Below the pieces are notes generated by a model. The model was given only the letters and a program-made list of their open reading frames with translations, was not told the origin of the DNA and made no database searches. Below are positions 29,061 to 37,605 of a stretch of 64,000 nt of DNA, in pieces (the first letter of the stretch is position 1; each line of letters begins with the position of its first letter). The position numbers and the translations under genes are program-made. The stretch is from Enterobacter sp. R4-368 (lineage in GTDB: Bacteria > Pseudomonadota > Gammaproteobacteria > Enterobacterales > Enterobacteriaceae): positions 3,534,001 through 3,598,000 of the forward strand of contig NC_021500.1 of assembly GCF_000410515.1 (NCBI RefSeq). The letters run 5' to 3'.

Positions 29061-29837
29061 ATGTTCTTAATCATACTAATAAAATCGCTCATTATCGGCG
29101 GCCTGGTGGGCGTCGGCGTGGGCGCAGGGGCTGCACGCATGTTCCATGCGCCGACCACGCAAGGGATGGGCGCGTTTCGTACACTGGGCGAACTGAACTC
29201 CTGCGAAGGGGACCCGGCTTCGCACTTCTCTTTTGGTCTGGGTTTCTTCTTTAACGCCTGGGCGTCATCCGTTGCGGCGGGGTCGTTCACCCAGGACGTT
29301 GACCACCGCATTATTCCGAACTGGGGCGCTGCTGCGTTGATGGTGAAAAACCGCAACGTGGGCGAAACCCTGCACGATCCGAAAAAGATGGCTATCGCCT
29401 GCGGCTTGATCGGCATGGTGGTTGTCACCTTCCTCAACCTGACTGCTTCCTCCGTTCCGGCGGCGTTGCAGGTGACAGCGGTGAAAGTGCTGGTTCCGGC
29501 CGCAAACCTGCTGGTCAACACCGTGATGCCGGTGATTTTCTGGCTGGCGGCAATTGATGCAGGCAAGAAATCCGGTTTCTGGGCGACCGTTTTTGGCGGC
29601 GCGGCGCAGCTCATTATGGGTAACGCCGTACCGGGTCTGGTGTTGGGCATTCTGATTGGTAAAGGTGTGGAAGAGAGCGGCTGGAACCGCGTCACCAAAG
29701 TGATGATGACAGCGATTGTCGCGCTGTTTGTGCTGAGCGCGTTCTTCCGCGGCTTTGATCTGAAAATGATCGAGTCCTTCCACCTGAGCGCGCCGGACTG
29801 GCTGTCGCTTATCCACAACTCGCTCAGCGGCAAATAA
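29061..29837 (+). CDS. DUF4311 family multi-pass membrane protein
   Basis: 258 residues with about six hydrophobic segments (roughly 3-25, 57-75, 108-127, 138-160, 175-200, 213-230). Between the first two lies a conserved polar stretch with possible functional residues (GELNSCEGDPASHFSFGLG), and FTQDVDHRIIPNWGAA follows. The family is uncharacterised. The nine-base gap to the DUF4310 gene and the constant pairing of the two families suggest that they form one inner-membrane complex, probably a transporter. The start has an AGAGGG site upstream. Confidence 0.85.
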   Translation: MFLIILIKSLIIGGLVGVGVGAGAARMFHAPTTQGMGAFRTLGELNSCEGDPASHFSFGLGFFFNAWASSVAAGSFTQDVDHRIIPNWGAAALMVKNRNVGETLHDPKKMAIACGLIGMVVVTFLNLTASSVPAALQVTAVKVLVPAANLLVNTVMPVIFWLAAIDAGKKSGFWATVFGGAAQLIMGNAVPGLVLGILIGKGVEESGWNRVTKVMMTAIVALFVLSAFFRGFDLKMIESFHLSAPDWLSLIHNSLSGK

Positions 29838-29846
29838 GGAACCGAG

Positions 29847-30488
29847 ATGGAACAGAATAAAGGCTTTTGGTACGCCGACTGGTCATTCCCGATTTTCGTC
29901 GGCCTGCTCTCTTCCGGCGTGTTCGCCGGGACACACATGTACTACCTGTACGGCATTGGCGCGTTTAACGAAGTGGCGTTTGTTTCGATGCTGCGTTCCG
30001 GCATGGATACCGGCGTTTACGGCGCGGTGGCGGCATTTGGCGCGAGCTTCCTGTTTGCCCGCATTATCGAAGGTTCGCTGGTAGGGATTTTGGATATCGG
30101 TGGCGCTATCCAGACCGGGGTGGGGCTTGGCGTGCCGGCGCTGCTGCTCGGCGCGGGCTTTGTCTTCCCGGTGGCGAACTTTGTGGCTTCGCTGGCTACC
30201 GGGCTGATCATCGGCCTGGCGATTGGCTATCTGATTATCCTGGCGCGTAAGTTCACCATCAACCAGAGCGACTCCACCTACGGCGCAGACGTGATGATGG
30301 GCGCGGGTAACGCGTCCGGCCGCTTCCTTGGCCCGTTGATTATCCTCAGCGCGATGACCGCTTCCATTCCGATTGGTATTGGTTCGCTGATTGGCGCGCT
30401 GCTGTTTTACCTCTGGCAGAAGCCGATCACCGGGGGCGCGATCCTCGGCGCGATGCTGCTGGGCTCCATTTTCCCGGTAGCCCTCTGA
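29847..30488 (+). CDS. DUF4310 family multi-pass membrane protein
   Basis: 213 residues with about six hydrophobic helices. Glycine-rich conserved stretches (DIGGAIQTGVGLGVPALLLGAG at about 83 and DVMMGAGNASGRFLGP at about 147) sit at membrane boundaries, like the re-entrant loops of transporters. The start is preceded by AAGGAACCGAG. Together with DUF4311 it is the likely membrane part of the system. A hairpin without T tract follows, separating this transport-like half of the operon from the catabolic genes. Confidence 0.85.
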   Translation: MEQNKGFWYADWSFPIFVGLLSSGVFAGTHMYYLYGIGAFNEVAFVSMLRSGMDTGVYGAVAAFGASFLFARIIEGSLVGILDIGGAIQTGVGLGVPALLLGAGFVFPVANFVASLATGLIIGLAIGYLIILARKFTINQSDSTYGADVMMGAGNASGRFLGPLIILSAMTASIPIGIGSLIGALLFYLWQKPITGGAILGAMLLGSIFPVAL

Positions 30489-30493
30489 CACCC

Positions 30494-30513
30494 ACGGGCG
30501 CTGCGGCGCCCGT
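30494..30513 (+). other. Intercistronic stem-loop between DUF4310 and the amidohydrolase gene
   Basis: An eight-pair GC stem (ACGGGCGC / GCGCCCGT) with a TGCG loop and no T tract. It may mark an RNA processing point or protect the upstream message rather than end transcription. Confidence 0.55.
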
Positions 30514-30530
30514 TACTCCTGGAGATACGC

Positions 30531-31664
30531 ATGTTTGATTTACTCCTGCGCCGGGCGCGTCTGGTTGACGACACGGTGACGGATATCGCCATCGCGGCGG
30601 GCAAAATCGCAGCGCTTGGCGATATCGACGGCCCGGCGGCGAAAAGCGTGGATTTACGCGGCGAACATTATGTCAGCGCTGGGTGGATCGACTCCCATGT
30701 CCACTGTTACCCGAACTCACCCATTTATCACGACGAGCCCGATAGCGTCGGCATTCAGACCGGTGTTACCACGGTGATTGATGCCGGTAGCACCGGCGCG
30801 GATGACATCGATGATTTCTATGCCATTACCCGTAAGGCGTCGACGGACGTCTATGCGCTGCTGAATATCTCGCGCGTCGGGCTGATTGCGCAAAACGAGC
30901 TGGCGAACCTGAATAATATCGACGCCGACGCTGCGCGTGAGGCCATAAAACGCCACCCGGATTTTATTGTCGGCCTGAAAGCGCGCATGAGCAGCAGCGT
31001 GGTCGGCGACAACGGCATCACACCGCTGCAACGCGCCAAAGTCATCCAGCAGGAAAACGGCGATTTGCCATTGGTGGTGCATATTGGCAACAACCCGCCA
31101 AACCTTGATGAGATTGCTGAACTGCTGACCTCCGGCGACATCATTACCCACTGCTATAACGGCAAACCGAACCGCATTTTGACGCCTTCCGGCGAGCTGC
31201 GCGCCTCGGTGACGCGCGCCATTGCGCGCGGGGTGCGGCTTGATGTCGGGCACGGCAGCGCCAGTTTCAGCTTTGCGGTGGCTCAGCAGGCCATCGCGCT
31301 GGGTATTTTGCCGCAGACCATCAGCTCCGACATTTACTGCCGCAACCGCATCGATGGCCCGGTGCGCTCGCTGGCGAATGTGATGGCGAAATTCCTCGCC
31401 ATCGGCATGTCGCTGCCGCAGGTGATCGCCTGTGTGACCGACCACGCCGCTGATGGCCTGCGCCTGCAACATAAAGGGCGTCTTGCCGTGGGTTTCGACG
31501 CCGATCTGACCATTTTCGACCTGAAACGCCAGCCGGTGCTGTTCACCGATGCGGAAAACGAGACGTTACAGGCCGAACACATCCTCACGCCGCTTGCCGC
31601 CATTCGCGCGGGCAAGGGCTATATGACCGAACAAGGGAGTGCCGAACATGCCTTCGATTTATGA
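30531..31664 (+). CDS. Amidohydrolase/deacetylase family metallohydrolase
   Basis: A 377-residue amidohydrolase-superfamily enzyme with a complete set of candidate metal ligands: His56 and His58 in SHVH, Lys150 (potentially carboxylated) in VGLKARMSS, His184 in VVHIGNNP, His207 in THCYNGKP, and catalytic Asp267 in SSDIY. Such proteins hydrolyse N-acyl groups, so removal of an N-acetyl group from an amino-sugar acid is a reasonable guess. A GGAG site precedes the ATG. Its end overlaps the ammonia-lyase gene by 17 bases. Confidence 0.9.
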   Translation: MFDLLLRRARLVDDTVTDIAIAAGKIAALGDIDGPAAKSVDLRGEHYVSAGWIDSHVHCYPNSPIYHDEPDSVGIQTGVTTVIDAGSTGADDIDDFYAITRKASTDVYALLNISRVGLIAQNELANLNNIDADAAREAIKRHPDFIVGLKARMSSSVVGDNGITPLQRAKVIQQENGDLPLVVHIGNNPPNLDEIAELLTSGDIITHCYNGKPNRILTPSGELRASVTRAIARGVRLDVGHGSASFSFAVAQQAIALGILPQTISSDIYCRNRIDGPVRSLANVMAKFLAIGMSLPQVIACVTDHAADGLRLQHKGRLAVGFDADLTIFDLKRQPVLFTDAENETLQAEHILTPLAAIRAGKGYMTEQGSAEHAFDL

Positions 31665-32766
31665 TAAGTACCAGCTAAAACAGGTGATTAATGCCTCCGG
31701 GCGCATGACGGCGCTCGGCGTTTCCACGCCGCGCCCGGAAGTGGTCGACGCTGTAGTCAGCGGCATGAATCACTACTTCGAAATGAAAGACCTGGTGAAT
31801 AAAACCGGGGAGTACATTGCAAAACTGCTGGATGTCGAAGGCGCGATCGTGGTGTCGTGCGCTTCCGCCGGCATTGCGCAATCCGTCGCCGCCGTGCTGG
31901 TGAAAGACAGCGACTGGCTGCTGGAAAACCTGCACAGCACACCGATTGAGAACAATGAAATCGTACTGCCGCGCGGGCACAACGTTAACTTTGGCGCACC
32001 GGTAGGCACCATGGTGGCGCTGGGCGGTGGCAAAGTGGTGGAAGCCGGTTACGCCAATGAATGCTCTGCCGATCAACTGGCGGCGGCAATCTCGCCGCGC
32101 ACGGCAGCGATCCTCTTTATCAAATCTCATCACTGCGTACAAAAAAGCATGCTCAGCGTGGAGCAGGCCGCCGTGGTGGCACGCAAGCACAACCTGCCGC
32201 TGATTGTCGATGCCGCAGCCGAAGAGGATTTGCAGTGCTACTACCGCGCCGGAGCCGACCTCGTTATCTACAGCGGCGCAAAAGCGATTGAAGGGCCAAC
32301 CAGCGGGCTGGTGATCGGCAAAACGCAGTATGTGGAGTGGGTAAAACGCCAGACGGCGGGCATTGGCCGCGCAATGAAAGTGGGCAAGGAGGGCATTCTC
32401 GGCCTGACCTGCGCCATTGAACACTATCTTTCTGCCAGCAAAGAGAGCGGGGCGGAGATGGTCGCCAAAATGACACCGTTTATTGAGCAGCTCAACACGC
32501 TAAAAGGCGTGAGTGCGCGCGTGGTGTGGGATAGCGCCGGGCGCGATATTGCCCGCAGCGAAATCAAATTTGATGAAGCCGTCACCGGTATCGCTACCGG
32601 CGAGCTGGTCAGCGCCCTGAAACTGGGGGAATACGCCATTTACTTCCGTGGTTATAAAGCCAACGAAGGGATTATCGAAGCCGATGTGCGCAGCGTCACC
32701 GCCGATCAACTGACGATCATTTATCGCCGCATCGCCGAAGAACTGAACAAGGGAGCAAATGCATGA
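31648..32766 (+). CDS. dgaE: DgaE-type PLP-dependent ammonia lyase (D-glucosaminate-6-phosphate ammonia-lyase family)
   Basis: A SelA-like pyridoxal-phosphate enzyme. The PLP lysine is Lys212 in YSGAKAIEGPTSG and the ring-binding aspartate is Asp188 in LIVDAAAEED. In Salmonella DgaE converts D-glucosaminate-6-phosphate to 2-keto-3-deoxy-6-phosphogluconate and ammonia. I place the start at the ATG at 31648 because AAGGGA lies nine bases upstream; the GTG at 31639 touches that site. It overlaps both neighbours (17 bases upstream, ATGA downstream), so it is tightly coupled to the deacetylase and the aldolase. Confidence 0.88.
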   Translation: MPSIYDKYQLKQVINASGRMTALGVSTPRPEVVDAVVSGMNHYFEMKDLVNKTGEYIAKLLDVEGAIVVSCASAGIAQSVAAVLVKDSDWLLENLHSTPIENNEIVLPRGHNVNFGAPVGTMVALGGGKVVEAGYANECSADQLAAAISPRTAAILFIKSHHCVQKSMLSVEQAAVVARKHNLPLIVDAAAEEDLQCYYRAGADLVIYSGAKAIEGPTSGLVIGKTQYVEWVKRQTAGIGRAMKVGKEGILGLTCAIEHYLSASKESGAEMVAKMTPFIEQLNTLKGVSARVVWDSAGRDIARSEIKFDEAVTGIATGELVSALKLGEYAIYFRGYKANEGIIEADVRSVTADQLTIIYRRIAEELNKGANA

Positions 32767-33503
32767 AACTGACGCCGAATTTTTACCGCGACCGCGTATG
32801 CCTGAACGTGCTGGCGGGCAGCAAAGAGAACGCCAGCGCGATTTACGAGGCCGCGGAAGGCCATGTGCTGGTCGGCGTGCTGTCGAAAAACTACCCCGAT
32901 GTCGCTACTGCCGTCGCGGATATGCGCGACTACGCGGCGCGTATCGATAATGCACTTTCCGTTGGCCTCGGCGCAGGCGATCCAAACCAGTCGGCCATGG
33001 TTAGCGCCATCTCCCGTGAAGTTCAACCGCAGCACGTTAACCAGGTGTTCACCGGCGTGGCGACCAGCCGCGCGCTGCTCGGGCAGAACGACACGGTGGT
33101 TAATGGCCTGGTCTCGCCAACCGGTACGCCGGGAAGGGTAAAAATTTCCACCGGGCCGCTGAGCAGCCAGGCGCCAGACGGCATTGTGCCGGTGGAAACC
33201 GCCATTGCACTGCTAAAAGATATGGGCGGCAGCTCCATTAAATACTTCCCGATGGGCGGGCTGAAATGCCGCGACGAATTTATCGCCGTGGCGCAAGCCT
33301 GTGCGCGCCATGATTTCTGGCTGGAGCCGACCGGCGGCATCGATCTGGACAACTTCAGTGAAATCCTGCAAATCGCGCTGGATGCGGGTGTTCGCAAGGT
33401 GATCCCGCATATTTACAGTTCGATCATTGATAAGGCGAGTGGCGACACGCGCCCGGCGGATGTTCGCCAGTTGCTGGACATGACCAAAGCACTGGTGAAG
33501 TAA
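32763..33503 (+). CDS. dgaF: DgaF-type 2-dehydro-3-deoxy-phosphogluconate (KDGP) aldolase
   Basis: 246 residues of the KDGP aldolase family found beside DgaE. The probable Schiff-base lysine is Lys160 in SSIKYFPMGGLK, and the phosphate-binding glycine loop EPTGGIDLDN follows at about 188. It would cleave 2-keto-3-deoxy-6-phosphogluconate into pyruvate and glyceraldehyde-3-phosphate, feeding glycolysis. The ATG overlaps the dgaE stop. The need for a 6-phosphorylated substrate implies that phosphorylation happens earlier in the pathway. Confidence 0.88.
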   Translation: MKLTPNFYRDRVCLNVLAGSKENASAIYEAAEGHVLVGVLSKNYPDVATAVADMRDYAARIDNALSVGLGAGDPNQSAMVSAISREVQPQHVNQVFTGVATSRALLGQNDTVVNGLVSPTGTPGRVKISTGPLSSQAPDGIVPVETAIALLKDMGGSSIKYFPMGGLKCRDEFIAVAQACARHDFWLEPTGGIDLDNFSEILQIALDAGVRKVIPHIYSSIIDKASGDTRPADVRQLLDMTKALVK

Positions 33504-33509
33504 ACGATC

Positions 33510-33532
33510 TTCCCTCCCGATAAGGGAGGGAA
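33510..33532 (+). other. Stem-loop after the aldolase gene
   Basis: TTCCCTCCC and GGGAGGGAA pair around a GATAA loop six bases past the stop. It is followed by a C-run rather than T, so it is not a normal terminator; it may protect the 3' end of the upstream message. Confidence 0.6.
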
Positions 33533-33559
33533 CCCCCCCTCGTCACGTAAGGAGTCACC

Positions 33560-34708
33560 ATGCTTACCGCTCGTCATCTGCTTACCGTTTCACTTTCTCT
33601 GCTGGCAACCAGCGCCATGGCACAAACGCAGTACGCCTGGGTCGGAACCTACAACCCGAACGGCGAAGGGCTTTATCGCTTTACCGTTGATCCGCAATCC
33701 GGTGCGCTTGGCAATAAAACGCTGGTCAGTCCGTTGCCGAATGCGGCACAGCTAACGGTGGCGCGGGATGGTAAAACCCTCTACCTCGCCAGCGAAGTGG
33801 AAAAGGGCGCGGTGCAGGCGCTGCGTATTGGCGCTAACGGCGAGTTAAGTGTGCTGAACCAGGTGGCGTCCGGCGGTGCCGGACCGGTCTATCTGTCGCT
33901 GACGCCGGATGGCCGTTTTCTGCTGGTGGCGAACTATGTCAGCGGGTCGATTGCCGTGCTGCCGGTGAAAGCGGATGGTAGCCTCGGCGAAGCGGTGGAT
34001 ACGCGTCAGGATCAGGGCGAACCGGGAGCCGCGAAACCGGCTGCGGCGGTGGAAGGCAGTTTTGCGATTAGCGATCACAATGGTCCGCATGCGCATATGA
34101 TCGCCGTCGATCCGAGCGGGAAATTCGTCTTTTCCACCGATCTTGGACTGGATCGCATTTATCAGTATCAGTTTGATGGCAAAACGGGCGCGTTAACGCC
34201 GAATGATCCACCCTTTATTAGCGCCTCTTCGCAAGGTGCCGGGCCGCGCCACTTTGTGTTCACGCCAAAGGGCGATGGCCTGTGGCTGATCAATGAAGAA
34301 GCCTCGACGCTTACACACTATGCGCTGAACAAAACCACCGGCACGTTGCAGCCGGGGAAAACCTTTTCGGCGCTGCCGAAAGAGTATAAAGGCACCAGTT
34401 TTGCCTCCGGGCTGGTATTAAGTGGTGACGGTAAACAGCTGTATGTTGCCAACCGGTTGCATAACAGCATCGCGCACTTTACGGTGAAAGCCGATGGTTC
34501 GCTAACCCATCAGGATGATGTCTGGACGCGCGGCGATTACCCGCGCACGCTAACGCTGGCGGAGAATGGCCGCTGGCTATACGTGATGAACCAGCGCAGC
34601 GATAACATCACCCGTTTTCGCGTGGAACGCGACGGTAAATTGCAGTTTGAGCCGGACTACACGCCGGTAGGCAGCCCATCTCAGATGGTTATTTCATCTC
34701 ACCCCTAA
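33560..34708 (+). CDS. Exported lactonase-family beta-propeller protein
   Basis: A 382-residue protein of the YbhE/Pgl-like seven-bladed propeller family, but with a signal peptide (MLTARHLLTVSLSLLATSAMA), unlike cytosolic 6-phosphogluconolactonase. Blade motifs recur (VARDGKTLYLASEV, LTPDGRFLLVANY, LSGDGKQLYVANRL, LAENGRWLYVMNQ), and the family region DHNGPHAHMIAVDPSGKF is present. I infer periplasmic opening of an aldonolactone before uptake. A TAAGGAG site precedes the ATG. The regulator gene starts 14 bases downstream. Confidence 0.83.
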   Translation: MLTARHLLTVSLSLLATSAMAQTQYAWVGTYNPNGEGLYRFTVDPQSGALGNKTLVSPLPNAAQLTVARDGKTLYLASEVEKGAVQALRIGANGELSVLNQVASGGAGPVYLSLTPDGRFLLVANYVSGSIAVLPVKADGSLGEAVDTRQDQGEPGAAKPAAAVEGSFAISDHNGPHAHMIAVDPSGKFVFSTDLGLDRIYQYQFDGKTGALTPNDPPFISASSQGAGPRHFVFTPKGDGLWLINEEASTLTHYALNKTTGTLQPGKTFSALPKEYKGTSFASGLVLSGDGKQLYVANRLHNSIAHFTVKADGSLTHQDDVWTRGDYPRTLTLAENGRWLYVMNQRSDNITRFRVERDGKLQFEPDYTPVGSPSQMVISSHP

Positions 34709-34722
34709 GCCTGGAGAGCGAC

Positions 34723-36633
34723 GTGCGATTCCCGAACCAACGTTTGGCGCAACTGTTCATGATGTTGCAAAACGAGACGCTACCGCAGGATGAGCTGGCA
34801 CAGCGCTTGTCGGTCTCGACGCGTACCGTTCGGGCCGATATCACCGCACTGAACGCTCTGCTGCTGCACCACGGCGCGCAGTTTATTTTGACGCGCGGCA
34901 GCGGCTATCAACTGAAAATTGATGACGTCACGCGTTACCAGAGCTTGCAGGCGTCGCGCCCGCGCGCGCTGCGCATTCCGCGTAGCGGGCCGGAGCGGGT
35001 GCATTATCTGGTGGTGCGTTTTCTCACCTCCGCCTTCTCGCTCAAGCTGGAAGATCTGGCGGATGAGTGGTTTGTTAGCCGCGCCACGCTGCAAAATGAT
35101 ATGACCGAGGTGCGGGAGTGGTTTTCCCGCTACCGTCTGACGCTGGAAACGCGCCCGCGCCACGGCATGAAACTGTTTGGCAGCGAAATGGCGCTGCGCG
35201 CCTGTCTGACGGATCTGTTGTGGGAACTGGCGCAGCAAAATGCCGATAACCCGCTGATCACGGAAGAAGCGCTCAATCCGGGGGTGCCTGAGGCGCTGGC
35301 TACTATTCTGCATGACTGTTTTAACCGCCATCATATTCGCCTGACGGATGAGGGCGATCTGTTTATCCGCCTTTACTGCGCGGTGGCGGTTCGCCGCATC
35401 AGCGAGGGCTATCCGCTCTCTGAATTCAGCGCCGAAGATGGGGACGAAAATGTCAAAGAGGCGGCGCGGGATATCTCTGCTGCGCTGCAACATCTGGCGG
35501 GAAAACCGCTGGCGGCGGCGGAAGAGCACTGGCTGCGGGTGCATATCGCCGGGCGACGCGTGCAGGAGATCGCACCCAGCGCCATCAGCGCCGATGACGA
35601 CGAAGCGCTGGTCAACTACATCCTTGGCTACATCAACACGCACTATAACTACAACCTGCAAAACGATGACCAGCTACATGCGGATCTGCTCACGCATATC
35701 AAAACCATGATCACCCGCGTGCGCTACCAGATAATGATCCCTAACCCGTTGCTGGATAACATTAAACAGCACTACCCCATGGCGTGGGATATGACGCTGG
35801 CGGCGGTCTCCAGTTGGGGGAAATACACGCCGTATGTGATCAGCGAAAACGAGATAGGTTTTCTGGTGCTGCATATCGGCGTGGGTCTTGAGCGCCATTA
35901 CAACGTGGGTTATCAGCGCCAGCCGCGGGTGTTACTGGTGTGCGATGTCGGAAATGCGATGGTGCGGATGATTGAAGCGGTGCTGTCGCGTAAATATCCG
36001 CAGATTGTGGTAACACGCACCGTGACGCTGCGTGAGTACGAGCAGTGCGACGGCATCGCGGAAGATTTTGTCATCTCCACCGCGCGGGTAAATGAAAAAG
36101 ATAAGCCGGTCGTCACCATCGCGCCGTTTCCCAGCGAGTATCAACTGGAGCAGATCGGCAAGCTGGTGCTGGTAGACAGAACGCGGCCGTGGATGCTGGA
36201 AAAGTATTTTGATGCCGCGCATTTCCGCATCATTCACGGCGCGATGGATCAACAAACGCTGTTCAACACCTTATGCCATCAGTTGCAGGATGAAGGCTTT
36301 GTCGATGCGGAGTTTCTCGATTCGGTGGTCGAGCGCGAAGCGATTGTCAGCACTCTGCTCGGCGAGGGCATTGCGTTGCCGCACGCCCTCGGGCTGCTGG
36401 CGAAAAAAACGGTGGTCTACACCGTGCTGGCTCCGCAGGGGATCGCGTGGGGCGATGAAACTGCGCATGTCATCTTCTTGCTGGCGATCAGCAAGAGCGA
36501 GTATGAAGAAGCGATGGCTATCTACGATATTTTCGTCACCTTCCTGCGCGAGCGTGTAACGGCGAGGCTCTGTGCCTGCGCGGATTTCGCGTCGTTTAAA
36601 AGCGTGGCGATGGAGTCGCTGAGCCGCTTTTGA
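34723..36633 (+). CDS. MtlR/LicR-type PRD transcriptional activator with EIIB- and EIIA-like domains
   Basis: 636 residues, GTG start behind GGAGAG. Order of domains: an N-terminal HTH (about 5-65), a second Mga-like HTH (about 90-165), PRD1 (about 185-285), PRD2 (about 290-395), a GatB-like EIIB domain with Cys407 in LLVCDVGNAM, and an EIIA domain with active His554 in GIALPHA. PRD2 has both usual histidines (His325, His384); PRD1 keeps His274 but has Tyr/Cys where the first His is expected. Such activators sense PTS phosphorylation state. It is probably transcribed with the cluster it controls. Confidence 0.88.
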   Translation: MRFPNQRLAQLFMMLQNETLPQDELAQRLSVSTRTVRADITALNALLLHHGAQFILTRGSGYQLKIDDVTRYQSLQASRPRALRIPRSGPERVHYLVVRFLTSAFSLKLEDLADEWFVSRATLQNDMTEVREWFSRYRLTLETRPRHGMKLFGSEMALRACLTDLLWELAQQNADNPLITEEALNPGVPEALATILHDCFNRHHIRLTDEGDLFIRLYCAVAVRRISEGYPLSEFSAEDGDENVKEAARDISAALQHLAGKPLAAAEEHWLRVHIAGRRVQEIAPSAISADDDEALVNYILGYINTHYNYNLQNDDQLHADLLTHIKTMITRVRYQIMIPNPLLDNIKQHYPMAWDMTLAAVSSWGKYTPYVISENEIGFLVLHIGVGLERHYNVGYQRQPRVLLVCDVGNAMVRMIEAVLSRKYPQIVVTRTVTLREYEQCDGIAEDFVISTARVNEKDKPVVTIAPFPSEYQLEQIGKLVLVDRTRPWMLEKYFDAAHFRIIHGAMDQQTLFNTLCHQLQDEGFVDAEFLDSVVEREAIVSTLLGEGIALPHALGLLAKKTVVYTVLAPQGIAWGDETAHVIFLLAISKSEYEEAMAIYDIFVTFLRERVTARLCACADFASFKSVAMESLSRF

Positions 36634-36667
36634 GCCCATACCGGGGCGCTTGCACGCCCCGTACCCG

Positions 36668-37501
36668 TTAACCATCGGTAGAGCGGGTCAGTGCCTCCCA
36701 TGCGTCAATCTCCGCAGCGAGTGCCGCCAGTTTTTCACGCACCAGGCTGAGCGCATCGCTGCCCAGCAGCAGGTGCGCGGGCGGCGTGTCGCTGTCTATT
36801 ATCGCCAGCATGGCGCGAGCCGCTTTGACGGCATCGCCGGGCTGTTTTCCGCTCTTTTCCTCGCGCGCCTGGCGAATCGGATCAAAAAGCGCATCGTAAT
36901 CGGCAATGGCGCGCGGGGTGCGGATCATCGAGCGTCCGGCCCACTCGGTACGAAACGATCCCGGCGCTACGGCCGTGACGTGGATACCAAAAGGCTTCAC
37001 CTCTTTGCCCAGCGTTTCGCTGATCCCTTCCAGCGCGAATTTGCTCCCGCAGTACCAGGCGATCCCCGGCATGGTGATATAACCGCCCATCGAGGTGATA
37101 TTGATAATGTGCCCGCTGCGGCGCTGGCGCATGCCGGGCAGCACGGCTTTCATCATGGCTGCGGCACCAAATACATTGACGTCGAATTGGTGGCGCATCT
37201 CTGCAAGCGAGGACTCTTCCATGATCCCTTCATGGCCGTAACCGGCGTTGTTTACCAGCACGTCGATTGCCCCGATGTGTGATTCAACCTCTGCGACTAC
37301 GTCATTGATTTGCGCAAAATCAGTGACATCAAGCAAGCGGGCAAACGCCCGATGCGGATGCAGGGCTTCAAATGCCTGCTGCGCGTCGTGGTTGCGCACT
37401 GTGCCAATAACGTTGTGGCCCGCCGCCAGTGCTTCCTGCGCCAGCGCGCGACCAAAGCCGCTGCTGACGCCGGTGATAAAAAGTGTTTTTACAGATGACA
37501 T
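36668..37501 (-). CDS. Short-chain dehydrogenase/reductase (SDR)
   Basis: 277 residues from the ATG at 37501 (GGAG nine bases upstream). The classical SDR motifs are complete: TGVSSGFG cofactor loop at residue 10, NNAG at about 84, and the catalytic Ser-Tyr-Lys set in NITSMGG and AWYCGSKFALEG. The substrate is unknown. It is divergent from an AraC-type regulator with 104 bases between the starts, a common arrangement for an oxidoreductase and its controller. Confidence 0.88.
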   Translation of the reverse strand: MSSVKTLFITGVSSGFGRALAQEALAAGHNVIGTVRNHDAQQAFEALHPHRAFARLLDVTDFAQINDVVAEVESHIGAIDVLVNNAGYGHEGIMEESSLAEMRHQFDVNVFGAAAMMKAVLPGMRQRRSGHIINITSMGGYITMPGIAWYCGSKFALEGISETLGKEVKPFGIHVTAVAPGSFRTEWAGRSMIRTPRAIADYDALFDPIRQAREEKSGKQPGDAVKAARAMLAIIDSDTPPAHLLLGSDALSLVREKLAALAAEIDAWEALTRSTDG

Positions 37502-37605
37502 AACGTCTACTCCCATGAAAAATGGAAGCTGCATAGTATTCTCAGATTTGCTGGCTTTTTAGGCCATATCTTCTCTTTTTATTGCCTGATCTTATGAGGT
37601 ACGCG

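Noticed and set aside
36640..36662. GGGGCG/CGCCCC hairpin after the MtlR-like regulator as a terminator
   Set aside because: A six-pair stem exists but no T tract follows on either strand, so termination is not supported from sequence.
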